Part shown: positions 8,102 to 16,978 of the stretch, piece after piece
Numbering within the stretch: position 1 is the stretch's first letter
Layout of the letters: every line of letters begins with the position of its first letter
Assembly: GCF_038397785.1 (NCBI RefSeq)
Contig: NZ_CP151642.1
Location: 1,984,001-2,048,000, forward strand
DNA length: 64,000 nt
Direction of reading: 5' to 3'
Source of the DNA: Salinibacterium sp. TMP30
GTDB lineage: Bacteria > Actinomycetota > Actinomycetes > Actinomycetales > Microbacteriaceae
Program-made: the position numbers and the translations under genes
Notes under the pieces: generated by a model
Database searches by the model: none
What the model saw: the letters and a program-made list of their open reading frames with translations, nothing else
What the model was told of the DNA's origin: nothing

Positions 8102-9904
8102 CTACGGTTTCCACTCCCATACGTTCCACCAGATGCCACGGCTCAGTGAAGATAGCGACACCGTGGAGACCCGATCCTGATCAAACGCGGCGGTTGCCGG
8201 ATGCTGGAAAAGTGGCACTCCGTAGCGGTTTTGCCAGAGGGCGGCGTCTGCATCTGCAAGCAACTTGGCTTGCGTGTCTGCATCCGTAGTGACCGAATTG
8301 GCGTCGCTCAGGAGCGAGTCAACGCGGGAGTCTGAGAAGTAGTTGAGGTTCGCATAACCATCGGTGCTGAACACGCCGGGAGCAATTCCGACTCCTGGTC
8401 GCGCCACTTGCCAGCTGAACAGCGCGGCATCGTACACACCGGGCGTCCCGAGCGCCGCGCGCCAATCTTCGGTGGAGCAATCGCTCACAACAAAACCTGC
8501 GGACGCCGCAGATTCTTTAATCAGTTCAAACTCGGTCACACGCATCGGGTCCTCGGCCGCGAACAGCACACAGACGGCCGGCTTGCTCACGCCCGCTTCT
8601 GCCAATAGTTCCTTCGCACCTTCGATGTTCACTTCAGCAAACTCACTTGAGCCGTTGTCTGATCGCACGCTGCGGTAGCCGGGGTCGTTGGGGGCGAAGA
8701 GGAACGAATCGCGAAGAGTGGCGCGTGGCTGGATGTCGGCAAGTGCGGCAGAGGCAAGCTCCCGGCGCGGCACAGTCTTGAGGAAGGCTTCACGCACGAG
8801 GGGGTCGTCGAATGTACCGTTTTTCGATTCCGCGAACTGCAAGTCAAGGTGTTCGAAACTGTCGGTCGTGCCGTCGATGACTGTGGCATCCATCGTTTCG
8901 AGGGCATCCCGAACGTCAGTTCGCATTGTAGGAAGTACGATCTGCACCGCACCGACAAGGAGTGCTTGGGCCTGAGCAAGCGGGTCGCTCATGAAGCGAA
9001 TTGTGATCTCTTGAAACGTCGGCTGACGGTCGCCGCTGTAATTCTCGTTGGCGCGCAACGTTACGTACTGGTTCGCAACAAAACGCGAGACAACGTATGG
9101 CCCATTCGAGACCACGAGGCTCTCGTTTGCGGGCATGCCCTGAAAGTTGAAGACGGTGTTCCACGTGCGCGCAATCTCGGCGAGATCGCTTTCGTCACCA
9201 CCCGTGATGGCCGAAAAAACGCGCTCCTTCGCGGTGAGTGCGTCGTCGCTGGCGAACGACATGATCCCCACCACATGCGCAGGCTTCGCCGCAGAGTCAG
9301 CGCCAAAGAACGCGGTCTCCCAGTCAGCGAACGGCTCGTCAAAAACGAGGGTGAGCGACATGCGATCGTCACTGATCTGCGGAAGTTCAGTGACCAGCTC
9401 GATCCCGCTGTTGGCAGGGGCTCCTGCATCAAACAAGACTCGGGCGTCAGCACGGTCGAGGGGCGCACCGGTCTCGGGGTTAATCGTGTTCGCCGGGTCA
9501 GCGTCTGGAGTGTTGAGCGCTCCGGATGTTGCGGCCCACTCCAAGAGCAAGTCGACGGCATCCACCGCGGTTCCGTCTGACCAGCGCACACCGTCTGACA
9601 CCGTATAGGTCACGGCGAGCGGGTCATCCGACACTTTCTCGTAGTGCCCGAAGGACTCGTCACGAACCAATTCGGAGTCGTCGTTGAAGTAGGTGAAGCC
9701 GGTGCCTGTTGCATACGCAATGCTCGCGTTGGTCTCGCTAGCCCCGTACGAGGTGACGGGATTTCCGGAGGTGTACGGCTGAGTGACCGCTACGGTCAAC
9801 TCTGAGCCGGCAATCGTTGTGGATTGCTGGGGAACGCATCCGGTGAGCACTAGTGCTGCACTGGCGGCAACCGCAATGGTCGCCATGATTTTCGTGGCGG
9901 TCAC
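8102..9904 (-). CDS. Peptide ABC transporter substrate-binding lipoprotein (second, distal)
   Basis: Family 5 extracellular solute-binding protein of 600 aa (OppA/DppA group) that would deliver peptides or similar ligands to the membrane complex encoded just upstream. A signal peptide with lipobox VLTGC is followed by the SBP_bac_5 elements (VRWSDGTAVDAVDLLLEW, VSNGPYVVSRF, DPLVREAFLKTVPR). The start is GTG 9904, four bases after a perfect AGGAGG. It is the last gene of the opp cluster, separated from the fused ATPase by a hairpin. It differs clearly from the first binding protein at 13772-15382, so the system probably uses two receptors with different specificities. Confidence 0.88.
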   Translation of the reverse strand: MTATKIMATIAVAASAALVLTGCVPQQSTTIAGSELTVAVTQPYTSGNPVTSYGASETNASIAYATGTGFTYFNDDSELVRDESFGHYEKVSDDPLAVTYTVSDGVRWSDGTAVDAVDLLLEWAATSGALNTPDADPANTINPETGAPLDRADARVLFDAGAPANSGIELVTELPQISDDRMSLTLVFDEPFADWETAFFGADSAAKPAHVVGIMSFASDDALTAKERVFSAITGGDESDLAEIARTWNTVFNFQGMPANESLVVSNGPYVVSRFVANQYVTLRANENYSGDRQPTFQEITIRFMSDPLAQAQALLVGAVQIVLPTMRTDVRDALETMDATVIDGTTDSFEHLDLQFAESKNGTFDDPLVREAFLKTVPRRELASAALADIQPRATLRDSFLFAPNDPGYRSVRSDNGSSEFAEVNIEGAKELLAEAGVSKPAVCVLFAAEDPMRVTEFELIKESAASAGFVVSDCSTEDWRAALGTPGVYDAALFSWQVARPGVGIAPGVFSTDGYANLNYFSDSRVDSLLSDANSVTTDADTQAKLLADADAALWQNRYGVPLFQHPATAAFDQDRVSTVSLSSLSRGIWWNVWEWKP

Positions 9905-9962
9905 TGAACCTCCTGCATACGATCACGCAATTCACGGTGGCACGCTGGTGACGATTCTAAGC

Positions 9963-9996
9963 GAGAAGGGCCGCTCCACGGGGAACAGCCCTTCTC
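9963..9996 (-). terminator. Intra-operon hairpin between oppDF and second binding protein
   Basis: GAGAAGGGC (9963-9971) and GCCCTTCTC (9988-9996) form a 9-bp stem with a 16-nt loop in the 103-base gap. There is no T-run. It could be a partial terminator or an mRNA processing or stability element. Confidence 0.5.
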
Positions 9997-10006
9997 CGCT
10001 AATGAA

Positions 10007-11758
10007 CTAGGCACCCAGTTTAATGTTGGCGCCCGGAATCGCTTCGAGTAGTTCCTGGGTGTACGGGTTGCTCGAGTTCTCGAACACCTCATCTGTCGTT
10101 GCCGCTTCAACAATGCGGCCACCCTGCATAACGCACACATTGTCTGCCACTAGTCGCACAACGGCGAGGTCGTGAGTGATGAACAGGTACGTGAGGTCAA
10201 GCTCCGCCTGCAGCTCTGTGAGGAGGTTCAGCACTTGCCCCTGCACCAGAACGTCGAGTGCAGACACGGCTTCATCAAGCACGAGTACATCTGGCTTGAG
10301 GGCTAGCGCACGCGCGATTGCTACCCGCTGGCGCTGGCCGCCCGAAAGCTCACCGGGATAACGGTGACGGGTTGCCTGCGGCAATGACACCTGATCGAGC
10401 AATTCGCTCACACGAGTGAAGCGTTCCTTGGTGGTACCTACGCGATGCGCGAGCAGCGGCTCGGCGATCGTGTTTCCCACGCTGTATTGCGGGTCAAGCG
10501 AACCGTATGGATCTTGGAACACCGGCTGAACTCGACGACGGAAGTTCAGGAGCTCTTGCCCCTTGATCCCTGCGAGGTCAACGCCGTCGAACTCGATGCT
10601 TCCGCTTGTGAGCGACTCCAGTTGCAGAATCAATTTGGCAACCGTCGACTTGCCCGAGCCCGACTCGCCAACCAGGGCTGTTGTTGTGCCCTTCTTGACG
10701 CCGAACGAGATGTCGTTAACGGCCAACAACTTGTCTTTGCGGAACCCCTGCTTGCGGATCTCATAAACCTTGGTGATGTTGTTTACCTTGATCAGGTCCG
10801 TGGTCGCGGCAGATTCGCGACTCGCAGCACGCGCGATGAGTGCATCATCGAGAGAACCCTGCCCAAAGATGCGCAGATCATTATCGGAACTCTTCTGAGA
10901 CTTGATCGACTGGATACGACGCGAGGCAAGGCTCGGAGCCGCAGCAACCAGACGCTGCGTGTACGGGTGCTGCGGATTCTCCAGGATCTCGCGGGACGGA
11001 CCCGACTCAACAACTTTGCCCTTGTACATGACGACGAGTTGCTCCGCACGCTCGGCAGCAAGGCCGAGGTCGTGCGTGATGAACAGCACCGAGGTGCCGT
11101 AGTCACGCGTAAGCGTCTGCAAGTGATCCAATATCTGTCGCTGTACAGTCACGTCGAGCGCCGAGGTGGGTTCGTCGGCAATCAGCAGCTTCGGGCGAGC
11201 CGAAAGACCGATACCGATGAGAACACGTTGACGCATTCCACCAGAGAACTGGTGCGGGAACTGCTTGAGCCGGTCGGCAGCATCGCTGAGTCCCGCCTCT
11301 TTCAGCACCTCGATGGTGCGCTGGCGCGCTTCTTTACCCTGAGCAATGCCGTTGGCCTTGATGGCTTCTTCAACCTGGAACCCGATGCTCCACACCGGGT
11401 TCAAGTTCGACATCGGGTCTTGCGGCACATAACCTATCTGGCTTCCACGAACCTCAGAGAACTGAGCATCCGAGAACTGAGTCAGGTCGTTGCCCTCAAA
11501 CTCGATTGAGCCGCCAAGCACCTTTCCTGTGCCGGGAAGCAGGCCGATCACTGCTTGAGCAGTGGTGGACTTTCCCGAACCAGATTCGCCGACGATGGCA
11601 AGCGATTGTCCTTGGTACAGCGTGAGATCGATACCCCGCACTGCCTGCACTACTCCGCGCTGGGTTTCAAAACCAACTTCGAGTCCGCGAATTCTCAGCA
11701 GAGGGGCCTCTTCGCTCGATGACGATGATGTCACGGGAACTGTTTCTGGATTGGTCAT
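10007..11758 (-). CDS. Fused dual-ATPase subunit of oligopeptide ABC importer (OppD-OppF)
   Basis: 583-residue protein with two complete ABC ATPase domains, equivalent to OppD (about 20-290) and OppF (about 320-575) joined in one chain. Both Walker A motifs (GESGSGKSTTAQ and GESGSGKSTVAK), both signatures (FSGGMRQRV and LSGGQRQRV) and both Walker B segments (LLIADEPTSALD, VLVLDEAVSALD) are intact. It powers uptake through the OppB/OppC pore on the cytoplasmic face. Its ATG overlaps the oppC stop by 4 bases, so it is translationally coupled. Such fusions are common in actinobacterial Opp/Dpp systems. Confidence 0.93.
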   Translation of the reverse strand: MTNPETVPVTSSSSSEEAPLLRIRGLEVGFETQRGVVQAVRGIDLTLYQGQSLAIVGESGSGKSTTAQAVIGLLPGTGKVLGGSIEFEGNDLTQFSDAQFSEVRGSQIGYVPQDPMSNLNPVWSIGFQVEEAIKANGIAQGKEARQRTIEVLKEAGLSDAADRLKQFPHQFSGGMRQRVLIGIGLSARPKLLIADEPTSALDVTVQRQILDHLQTLTRDYGTSVLFITHDLGLAAERAEQLVVMYKGKVVESGPSREILENPQHPYTQRLVAAAPSLASRRIQSIKSQKSSDNDLRIFGQGSLDDALIARAASRESAATTDLIKVNNITKVYEIRKQGFRKDKLLAVNDISFGVKKGTTTALVGESGSGKSTVAKLILQLESLTSGSIEFDGVDLAGIKGQELLNFRRRVQPVFQDPYGSLDPQYSVGNTIAEPLLAHRVGTTKERFTRVSELLDQVSLPQATRHRYPGELSGGQRQRVAIARALALKPDVLVLDEAVSALDVLVQGQVLNLLTELQAELDLTYLFITHDLAVVRLVADNVCVMQGGRIVEAATTDEVFENSSNPYTQELLEAIPGANIKLGA

Positions 11759-12714
11759 CGGCGGGCTCTCGCTTCCGGGTCAAGGGCATCGCGAACTACG
11801 TCGCCGAACATCAAGAATGCAAGCACCGTAATCGACAGTGCGGCCGATGGCAGCAGCAGCGTTTGCGGGTGCGTGCGAACGGAAACTCGTGCCTGGTTGA
11901 TGTCGTTACCCCACGACATGATGGTCGACGGAAGGCCGATTCCAAGGAACCCAAGCGTTGCCTCAGCGACGATGAAGATACCGAGCGACACCGTGGCAAT
12001 AACGATCACCGGTGCGATGGCGTTAGGGATGACGTGACGCACGAGCGTCTTGAAGCGTGAAACTCCGAGCGCGGCAGATGCCATCACATAATCGGAGTTT
12101 CGGGCCGAAAGCACCGAACCACGCATGATTCTCGCGATCTGGGGCCACGCAAAGAGCGCGAGAACGAATGACACGCTCAGCGCGTCCCGAACGGGGATAA
12201 CCGAGATAACAACGATTGCACCGAGAACGGTGGGGATAGCGAAGAATACGTCACCGATGCGCGATACGAATGAGTCGAGGAGCCCACCATAGAAGCCAGC
12301 AAGGGCTCCGATGATTCCGCCAAACAGGGTCACCATGATCGTAGTAAGAAGACCGATCGTGACTGATGCCTGAGTCCCAAAAATAATCCGGGAATAGACG
12401 TCACAACCTTGCCTCGTGAAGCCGAGCGGATGCCCCGCTTGCGGGTCTCCGTTGCTGAACTTCAGATAACACTCGGTCGGGCTATAGGTCGCAAAGAGCG
12501 CAGGGAATGCCGCTACTAACACGATGATCAGGATGAGGACAGAAGAAATCCAGAACATCGGGCGACGACGCATTGACTCCCAGGCGTCTGCCCAAGTGCT
12601 GCGCGCTTTACCGGTCTCATCGACTTGGTCGATTTCGGCGACCGGGGTCTCGGCGAGCGAGGCGATGTAGTGGTCTTGGCCGGGCCGTTGACGGCCACTG
12701 TTGTTACTTGGCAT
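11755..12714 (-). CDS. oppC: Oligopeptide ABC transporter permease OppC
   Basis: 319-residue inner-membrane permease. An N-terminal cytoplasmic stretch leads into the first helix (MFWISSVLILIIVLVAAFPA). A periplasmic loop with paired Cys (ECYLKF..GCDVYSR) typical of OppC follows, then about five more helices. The EAA-type coupling loop lies near YVMASAALGVSRFKTLVRHVIPNAI. It partners OppB and the fused ATPase. The ATG overlaps the oppB stop by 11 bases. Confidence 0.93.
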   Translation of the reverse strand: MPSNNSGRQRPGQDHYIASLAETPVAEIDQVDETGKARSTWADAWESMRRRPMFWISSVLILIIVLVAAFPALFATYSPTECYLKFSNGDPQAGHPLGFTRQGCDVYSRIIFGTQASVTIGLLTTIMVTLFGGIIGALAGFYGGLLDSFVSRIGDVFFAIPTVLGAIVVISVIPVRDALSVSFVLALFAWPQIARIMRGSVLSARNSDYVMASAALGVSRFKTLVRHVIPNAIAPVIVIATVSLGIFIVAEATLGFLGIGLPSTIMSWGNDINQARVSVRTHPQTLLLPSAALSITVLAFLMFGDVVRDALDPEARARR

Positions 12715-13633
12715 AACGAATCCTTGGGTCGAGCGAGGCGTAGAGCAAATCGACGAGCAGGTTGGCGAGCACGAAGATGATAACCATCACCGCAACGAAC
12801 GAGACGACCGTGGGGCCCTCTCCCAATGTGATTGCTCGGTAGACGGTTCCACCGACGCCGTTGATGTTGAAGATTCCCTCGGTGACGATTGCGCCGACCA
12901 TGAGCGAGCCGATATCGACGCCCAGATAGGTAACAACCGGAACGAGCGAGTTGCGCAGCACGTGCACGGTGACCACTCGACGTCGAGATAGTCCCTTTGC
13001 AGTTGCTGTGCGAACAAAGTCAGCACCGAGGTTGTCGGCAACGCTCGCACGGGTCAACCGCACGATGTAGGCAAAGGAAACCGAAGCCAGCACGATTGCA
13101 GGCAGAATCAGTTCGCCCCAGGGAGCGTCGCCACTCACCGTCGTTCTTGCCCAACCGAGTTGGATGCCGAAGATGTATTGCAGTACGAAACCCACGACGA
13201 AGGTCGGCACCGAGATCAGCAACAGGCTGATGACGAGGGCAGAGGCATCGAACAGCTTGCCCTTGCGAAGACCAGCAACGAGGCCGACGATGATGCCGAA
13301 GAAGGCTTCAATGGCGAGTGCCAGCAGCGCGAGGCGAGCTGTGATGGGGAAGGCCTGAGCCATTACATCGGTGACCGATCTGCCGGAGAACGTTGTTCCG
13401 AGGTCTCCCTGGAACAGTCCACCGATGTAGAGCAGGTACTGAACGATGAATGGCTTGTCGAGGTTGTACTCAGCCCGGATGGCTTCGATTACGCCAGGAG
13501 CTGGTGGGTGGTCTCCGTACAGTGCGGCGATTGGGTCGCCGGGAACTGCGAAGACCATGAAGTAAATCAAGAAGGTGGCGCCGAAAAACACCGGGATCAT
13601 CTGGAGGAAACGCTTGCCTGCGTACCACAGCAT
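12704..13633 (-). CDS. oppB: Oligopeptide ABC transporter permease OppB
   Basis: 309-residue permease with six predicted helices. The family N-terminus MLWYAGKRFLQMIPVFFGATF is present. The loop DKPFIVQYLLYIGGLFQGDLGTTFSG is OppB-specific, and the coupling loop is FVRTATAKGLSRRRVVTVHVLRNSLVP. AGGGA is located 8 nt before ATG 13633. It is preceded by a 14-bp hairpin that separates it from the abundant binding protein, so it is likely expressed at a lower level than OppA. Confidence 0.93.
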   Translation of the reverse strand: MLWYAGKRFLQMIPVFFGATFLIYFMVFAVPGDPIAALYGDHPPAPGVIEAIRAEYNLDKPFIVQYLLYIGGLFQGDLGTTFSGRSVTDVMAQAFPITARLALLALAIEAFFGIIVGLVAGLRKGKLFDASALVISLLLISVPTFVVGFVLQYIFGIQLGWARTTVSGDAPWGELILPAIVLASVSFAYIVRLTRASVADNLGADFVRTATAKGLSRRRVVTVHVLRNSLVPVVTYLGVDIGSLMVGAIVTEGIFNINGVGGTVYRAITLGEGPTVVSFVAVMVIIFVLANLLVDLLYASLDPRIRYAK

Positions 13634-13697
13634 CAGATGGTTCCCTCATTGGAACGGATAAGCATAGGAGTCACAATCGCTGAATGAAGGTACTCAG

Positions 13698-13735
13698 TGT
13701 AATGCCCGGGGCTGAAACGAACCCCGGGCATTACA
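13698..13735 (-). terminator. 14-bp perfect hairpin between oppA and oppB
   Basis: TGTAATGCCCGGGG (13698-13711) pairs perfectly with 13722-13735 around a 10-nt loop. It follows the oppA stop by 36 bases, with no T-run. It is probably a partial terminator or 3'-end stabiliser that raises binding-protein mRNA over permease mRNA. Confidence 0.65.
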
Positions 13736-13771
13736 CATTGAGAGTGGAAACTGGGTAAAACTAGGAGCTAA

Positions 13772-15382
13772 TTAGCCCTTGGTTACCTCGTTGTACAGGG
13801 GAACAGAGTCCCAACCGAATACAACATTGTCAACAGTTTCTGAGTAGACACCGGTGACGTTCGAGTACCACAGCGGGATCGAAGGAAGGTCGACCAGGAG
13901 GATTTCCTGAGCTTCCTGGTACTTCGCCGTTGCTTCTTCTACCGATGATGCGCTTGCACCCTCTGCGAGGACCTTCTCGAACTCGGGGCTCGAGTAGCCT
14001 TCCTTGTTCGAGCCAGCGCCATCAACGTAAAGCGGGCCGAGGAAGTTGTACAGCGACGGGTAGTCCGCCTGCCATCCAGCACGCGTTGCACCGGTGAGCG
14101 CGTTAGCGTCACGGTCGTTCAGCGCATCCTTGAAGGTGGGGTATGCCTTACCAACGGCCTCGATGCCGAGCGTGTTGCTGATGCTGTTTACCACAGCGTC
14201 AACCCAAGCCTGGTGTCCACCATCGGCGTTGTATGCGAGGTCGAACACCGTGTCACCGTAAGGTGCGATCGCGTCAGCTTCAGCCCACAGCTTCTTTGCC
14301 TCATCCGGGTTGAAGTCAAGAACTTCAGCGCCAGCGAGGCTGTCGGAGTGACCAGCGATTACTGGCGAGGTGAAGTCGGTTGCCGGAGTGCGGGTGCCCT
14401 GGAAGATGACATCCGTGATTTCTGCGCGGTCGATCGACATTGAGATAGCCGCACGACGCAGCGTGCCCTCTTCGCCAGACCAGTGGTCAAGGTAGTAAGG
14501 CATGTTGAACGCCTGGAAGATCGCTGCAGGCTGGTTGACCGAGCGACCCGGGAAGTCCGACTCGTAGGTCTCGAATGCGGAGTCTGGGACAGCATCGAGG
14601 ATGTCGAGGTTGCCACCGAGAGCGTCAGCATATGCAGCATCCTGGCTCGTGTAGAAGATGATCGAGACGCCACCGTTTACGGGCGTGCGAACACCGCTGT
14701 AGTCAGGGTTCGTTACCAGGTCGATCTGAACATCGTGCTGCCAAGCGCCTTCGCCATCGAGCATGTACGGACCGTTACCGATCGGGTTCTCACCGAAAGC
14801 GTCAAGGTCTTCCCAAGCAGCCTCAGGCAGCGGCATGAATGCCGAGTAGCCGAGACGCAGCGGGAAGTCTGCCTCAGGGTTGATCAGATCAACGGTGAAC
14901 TCGGTGTCGCTAACGACCTCAAGCCCGGTCAGTTCTGAGTCTTCGTCGTAGCTGAAGCCTTCGATGTTGTCGAAGAAGTACGAAGAGCTCTGCGCGTTGC
15001 TGAGCAGGGCGCCGTATTGCCATGCCTTGACGAACGAGTCTGAGGTTACGGGCTCACCGTTGGTGAACTCCCATCCCTCGTTGAGCGTAACCGTCCAGGT
15101 TTGTCCATCTTCGGACTCGATGGATTTCGCAACTTCATTCTCTACATCGCCATCGGCGGTGTAAGAAACGAGACCAGCGAAGATCGAAGTAATGACCTTG
15201 CCGCCGCCAGTTTCGGTGGTGTTCGTGGGAATGAGCGACTGCTGTGGCTCACTACCGTTGGTGGTGATGATCGCGGAAGTGTCGCCGTCGGCCGGTGCCT
15301 CGGTGGCCGCGCAACCCGCAAGCGCGAGCGCTGAGGCTGACAGCAGCGCGACCGCGCTGAAGCCTATGCGTGATCTTTTCAA
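13772..15382 (-). CDS. oppA: Oligopeptide-binding lipoprotein OppA (first gene of opp cluster)
   Basis: Family 5 solute-binding protein, 536 aa. The start is TTG 15382 (MKRSRIGFS), 5 nt after AGGAGG; upstream in-frame codons lack a ribosome site. Signal peptide with lipobox ALAGC. The SBP_bac_5 landmarks are NEGWEFTNGEPVTSDSFVKAW, NGPYMLDGEGAWQHD and LRRAAISMSIDRAEI. The C-terminal half contains the usual DYPSLYNFLGPLY segment of OppA/DppA-like receptors. It leads the cluster oppA-B-C-DF-second SBP, so the cluster imports peptides. Expression probably starts at a promoter near 15452-15479 flanked by a palindrome at 15495-15512. Confidence 0.92.
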   Translation of the reverse strand: MKRSRIGFSAVALLSASALALAGCAATEAPADGDTSAIITTNGSEPQQSLIPTNTTETGGGKVITSIFAGLVSYTADGDVENEVAKSIESEDGQTWTVTLNEGWEFTNGEPVTSDSFVKAWQYGALLSNAQSSSYFFDNIEGFSYDEDSELTGLEVVSDTEFTVDLINPEADFPLRLGYSAFMPLPEAAWEDLDAFGENPIGNGPYMLDGEGAWQHDVQIDLVTNPDYSGVRTPVNGGVSIIFYTSQDAAYADALGGNLDILDAVPDSAFETYESDFPGRSVNQPAAIFQAFNMPYYLDHWSGEEGTLRRAAISMSIDRAEITDVIFQGTRTPATDFTSPVIAGHSDSLAGAEVLDFNPDEAKKLWAEADAIAPYGDTVFDLAYNADGGHQAWVDAVVNSISNTLGIEAVGKAYPTFKDALNDRDANALTGATRAGWQADYPSLYNFLGPLYVDGAGSNKEGYSSPEFEKVLAEGASASSVEEATAKYQEAQEILLVDLPSIPLWYSNVTGVYSETVDNVVFGWDSVPLYNEVTKG

Positions 15383-15451
15383 TGTTTCCTCCTGTGCAGA
15401 ATTTGCAAACGGTACGGAATTTTTGGCGCCGCACCGCGCGTGATAGTTCAC

Positions 15452-15479
15452 ACCCTAAACGGGGGGATGCCCCATTCAA
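15452..15479 (-). promoter_or_regulatory. Candidate oppA promoter
   Basis: On the minus strand TTGAAT (15479-15474) and TAGGGT (15457-15452) are separated by 16 bases. They lie about 70 bases upstream of the oppA TTG start. Confidence 0.4.
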
Positions 15480-15494
15480 AACTGTAAAGCCAAA

Positions 15495-15512
15495 CGTTAC
15501 ACACTGGTAACG
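15495..15512. promoter_or_regulatory. Inverted repeat upstream of oppA promoter, possible operator
   Basis: CGTTAC-N6-GTAACG is a perfect 6-bp inverted repeat placed just upstream of the candidate oppA -35. The spacing suits a dimeric regulator. Which regulator binds is unknown. Confidence 0.35.
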
Positions 15513-15617
15513 CCCGTGAAGATTATGTGCGGAGATTGCAGCATTTTCGCGCACAAACCGCGGCTGACAGCAGAATACTGCGCAAAGTCTCCACGCTTAT
15601 CGCCCAGCATTGTGAGT

Positions 15618-15623
15618 TAACAT
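15618..15623 (+). promoter_or_regulatory. -10 box, leaderless start of DCC gene
   Basis: TAACAT lies 6 nt before ATG 15630, with no Shine-Dalgarno, the spacing of a leaderless transcript. Confidence 0.5.
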
Positions 15624-15629
15624 CGTCCT

Positions 15630-16031
15630 ATGGCTGCCACAAGCTCTTCGCTCACCCCAGACAATCGGGTGCTCATCTTCGACGGAGACTGCGCATTCTG
15701 CAGCCTGTGGGTTGAGAGGCTTCGCGCCATCCTCCCCGCGTTTCCGACAAGCACACCGTGGCAATGGATCGATCTCGACGACCACGCGCTCACTCGTGAC
15801 GATGTCGAGAAAGCCGCCTGGTTCGTAACCCCCACTCGACAATTTGCCGGTCACCTCGCATTCTCCGCACTCTTGCGAAGCCAGCCAACCATCGGATGGC
15901 GCTTTCTTGGCCACCTCATCGCCACCGAGCCATTCAGTTCGCTAAGTGCGCTTGCCTACCGTTTTGTTGCCCGATATCGCCACCGCCTTCCAGGGGGAAC
16001 GCCCGCCTGCGCAATGCGCCGCCCCGAGTGA
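15630..16031 (+). CDS. DCC-family thiol-disulfide oxidoreductase-like protein (DUF393)
   Basis: 133 residues with the DCC signature FDGDCAFCSLWVERL near residue 17-31, where the DGDC-x2-C site is placed as in thioredoxin-like proteins of DUF393. Function in this family is poorly known; a thiol redox role is presumed. The mRNA appears leaderless (-10 TAACAT 6 nt upstream). Its TGA overlaps the GTG of the next gene (GTGA), so it forms a two-gene unit with a CPBP membrane protease. Confidence 0.85.
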   Translation: MAATSSSLTPDNRVLIFDGDCAFCSLWVERLRAILPAFPTSTPWQWIDLDDHALTRDDVEKAAWFVTPTRQFAGHLAFSALLRSQPTIGWRFLGHLIATEPFSSLSALAYRFVARYRHRLPGGTPACAMRRPE

Positions 16032-16819
16032 CCGCGTCTCCCCCACTCGCGCACTCGCGGGGCAGACTGTGGGCAGAAATCTCGATCGTGCTCGCGCTGT
16101 CTCTTGGGGCATCCGCAATTTATTCAGTCGTATCGATCACGAATCGACTCACCCGGGTTGAACCGCTCTCCCAGCAGACAGCAACGCTCAATTCCTCGTT
16201 GAGCCCTCGGCCAACCTTTGATTTGATCTACCAAGTCCTGGGGATAACTTTCGACCTCGCCCCGGTGGCACTTGTAGCGTTCCTGCTGTGGAACGCAACG
16301 AGGCCGCGGCTGGCTCGACTCGGCGTCGATTTCACGCGCCCCACGCGCGATGCTCTGAGCGGTGTCGCGCTGGCTCTAGTCATCGGGATTCCCGGCATCG
16401 TGGTGTACCTCGTGGGCCGCAGCCTGGGTGTCACGGTGAACGTCGTCCCCGCGGCGCTCGATCAATACTGGTGGACAGTTCCCGTGCTGCTGCTTTCAGC
16501 TTTACGCGCCGGCATCACCGAAGAAATTATCGTGATCGGCTACCTCTACGCGCGACTCGGCGATCTGGGGTGGGGCCGCTGGCAGATCATCTTCTCGACG
16601 GCCATTTTGCGCGGCACCTACCACCTCTACCAAGGCATCGGTGCGTTCATCGGTAATGCCGCGATGGGGCTTCTCTTCGGCTGGCTGTACACGCGCTATC
16701 GCAGAGTTCTCCCGCTCGTCATCGCACACACGCTCATTGATGCTGCTATTTTCGTGGGCTACGGCTGGGCCGCCGTGACCTTCCCCGAACTCTTCGGACC
16801 ACGCGGAACCCCCGAGTAA
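16028..16819 (+). CDS. CPBP-family intramembrane metalloprotease
   Basis: 263-residue membrane protein of the CPBP/Abi (CAAX-processing-like) family. Start GTG 16028 overlaps the DCC stop by 4 bases. It has about seven hydrophobic segments. The three active-site motifs are present: EE in GITEEIIVIGYLYARL, the RGTYH of ILRGTYHLYQG (FRxxxH type), and HTLID near the C-terminus. The second motif has Leu in place of the usual Phe. Substrates are unknown. Such proteins are linked to protein processing, envelope maintenance or peptide immunity. Confidence 0.85.
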   Translation: MTASPPLAHSRGRLWAEISIVLALSLGASAIYSVVSITNRLTRVEPLSQQTATLNSSLSPRPTFDLIYQVLGITFDLAPVALVAFLLWNATRPRLARLGVDFTRPTRDALSGVALALVIGIPGIVVYLVGRSLGVTVNVVPAALDQYWWTVPVLLLSALRAGITEEIIVIGYLYARLGDLGWGRWQIIFSTAILRGTYHLYQGIGAFIGNAAMGLLFGWLYTRYRRVLPLVIAHTLIDAAIFVGYGWAAVTFPELFGPRGTPE

Positions 16820-16905
16820 TGCAGCGCCCTCGACGGTGCACCCGTCGCCCGATTTTCGCCTCCTCGACCTCCCCGCTGCGCCGGTCGACACTGTGACTAC
16901 ATTTC

Positions 16906-16933
16906 TTGCCGCACCCATAGCACTAGCTATAGT
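16906..16933 (+). promoter_or_regulatory. Candidate promoter of amine oxidase gene
   Basis: TTGCCG (16906-16911) and TATAGT (16928-16933) with a 16-base spacer, 46 bases before the ATG at 16979. The transcript would have a leader carrying AAAGGAG. Confidence 0.5.
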
Positions 16934-16978
16934 GAGGAATTAGCGCCAGAGAAGGCGAATATCGACAAAGGAGTCGAC

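Noticed and set aside
10445-11509. Plus-strand frame opposite the fused Opp ATPase
   Set aside because: Same reason; the minus strand carries two complete ABC domains.
15630-16819. CPBP protease and DCC protein as a bacteriocin immunity or modification pair
   Set aside because: No bacteriocin precursor, ABC exporter or modification enzyme is near.
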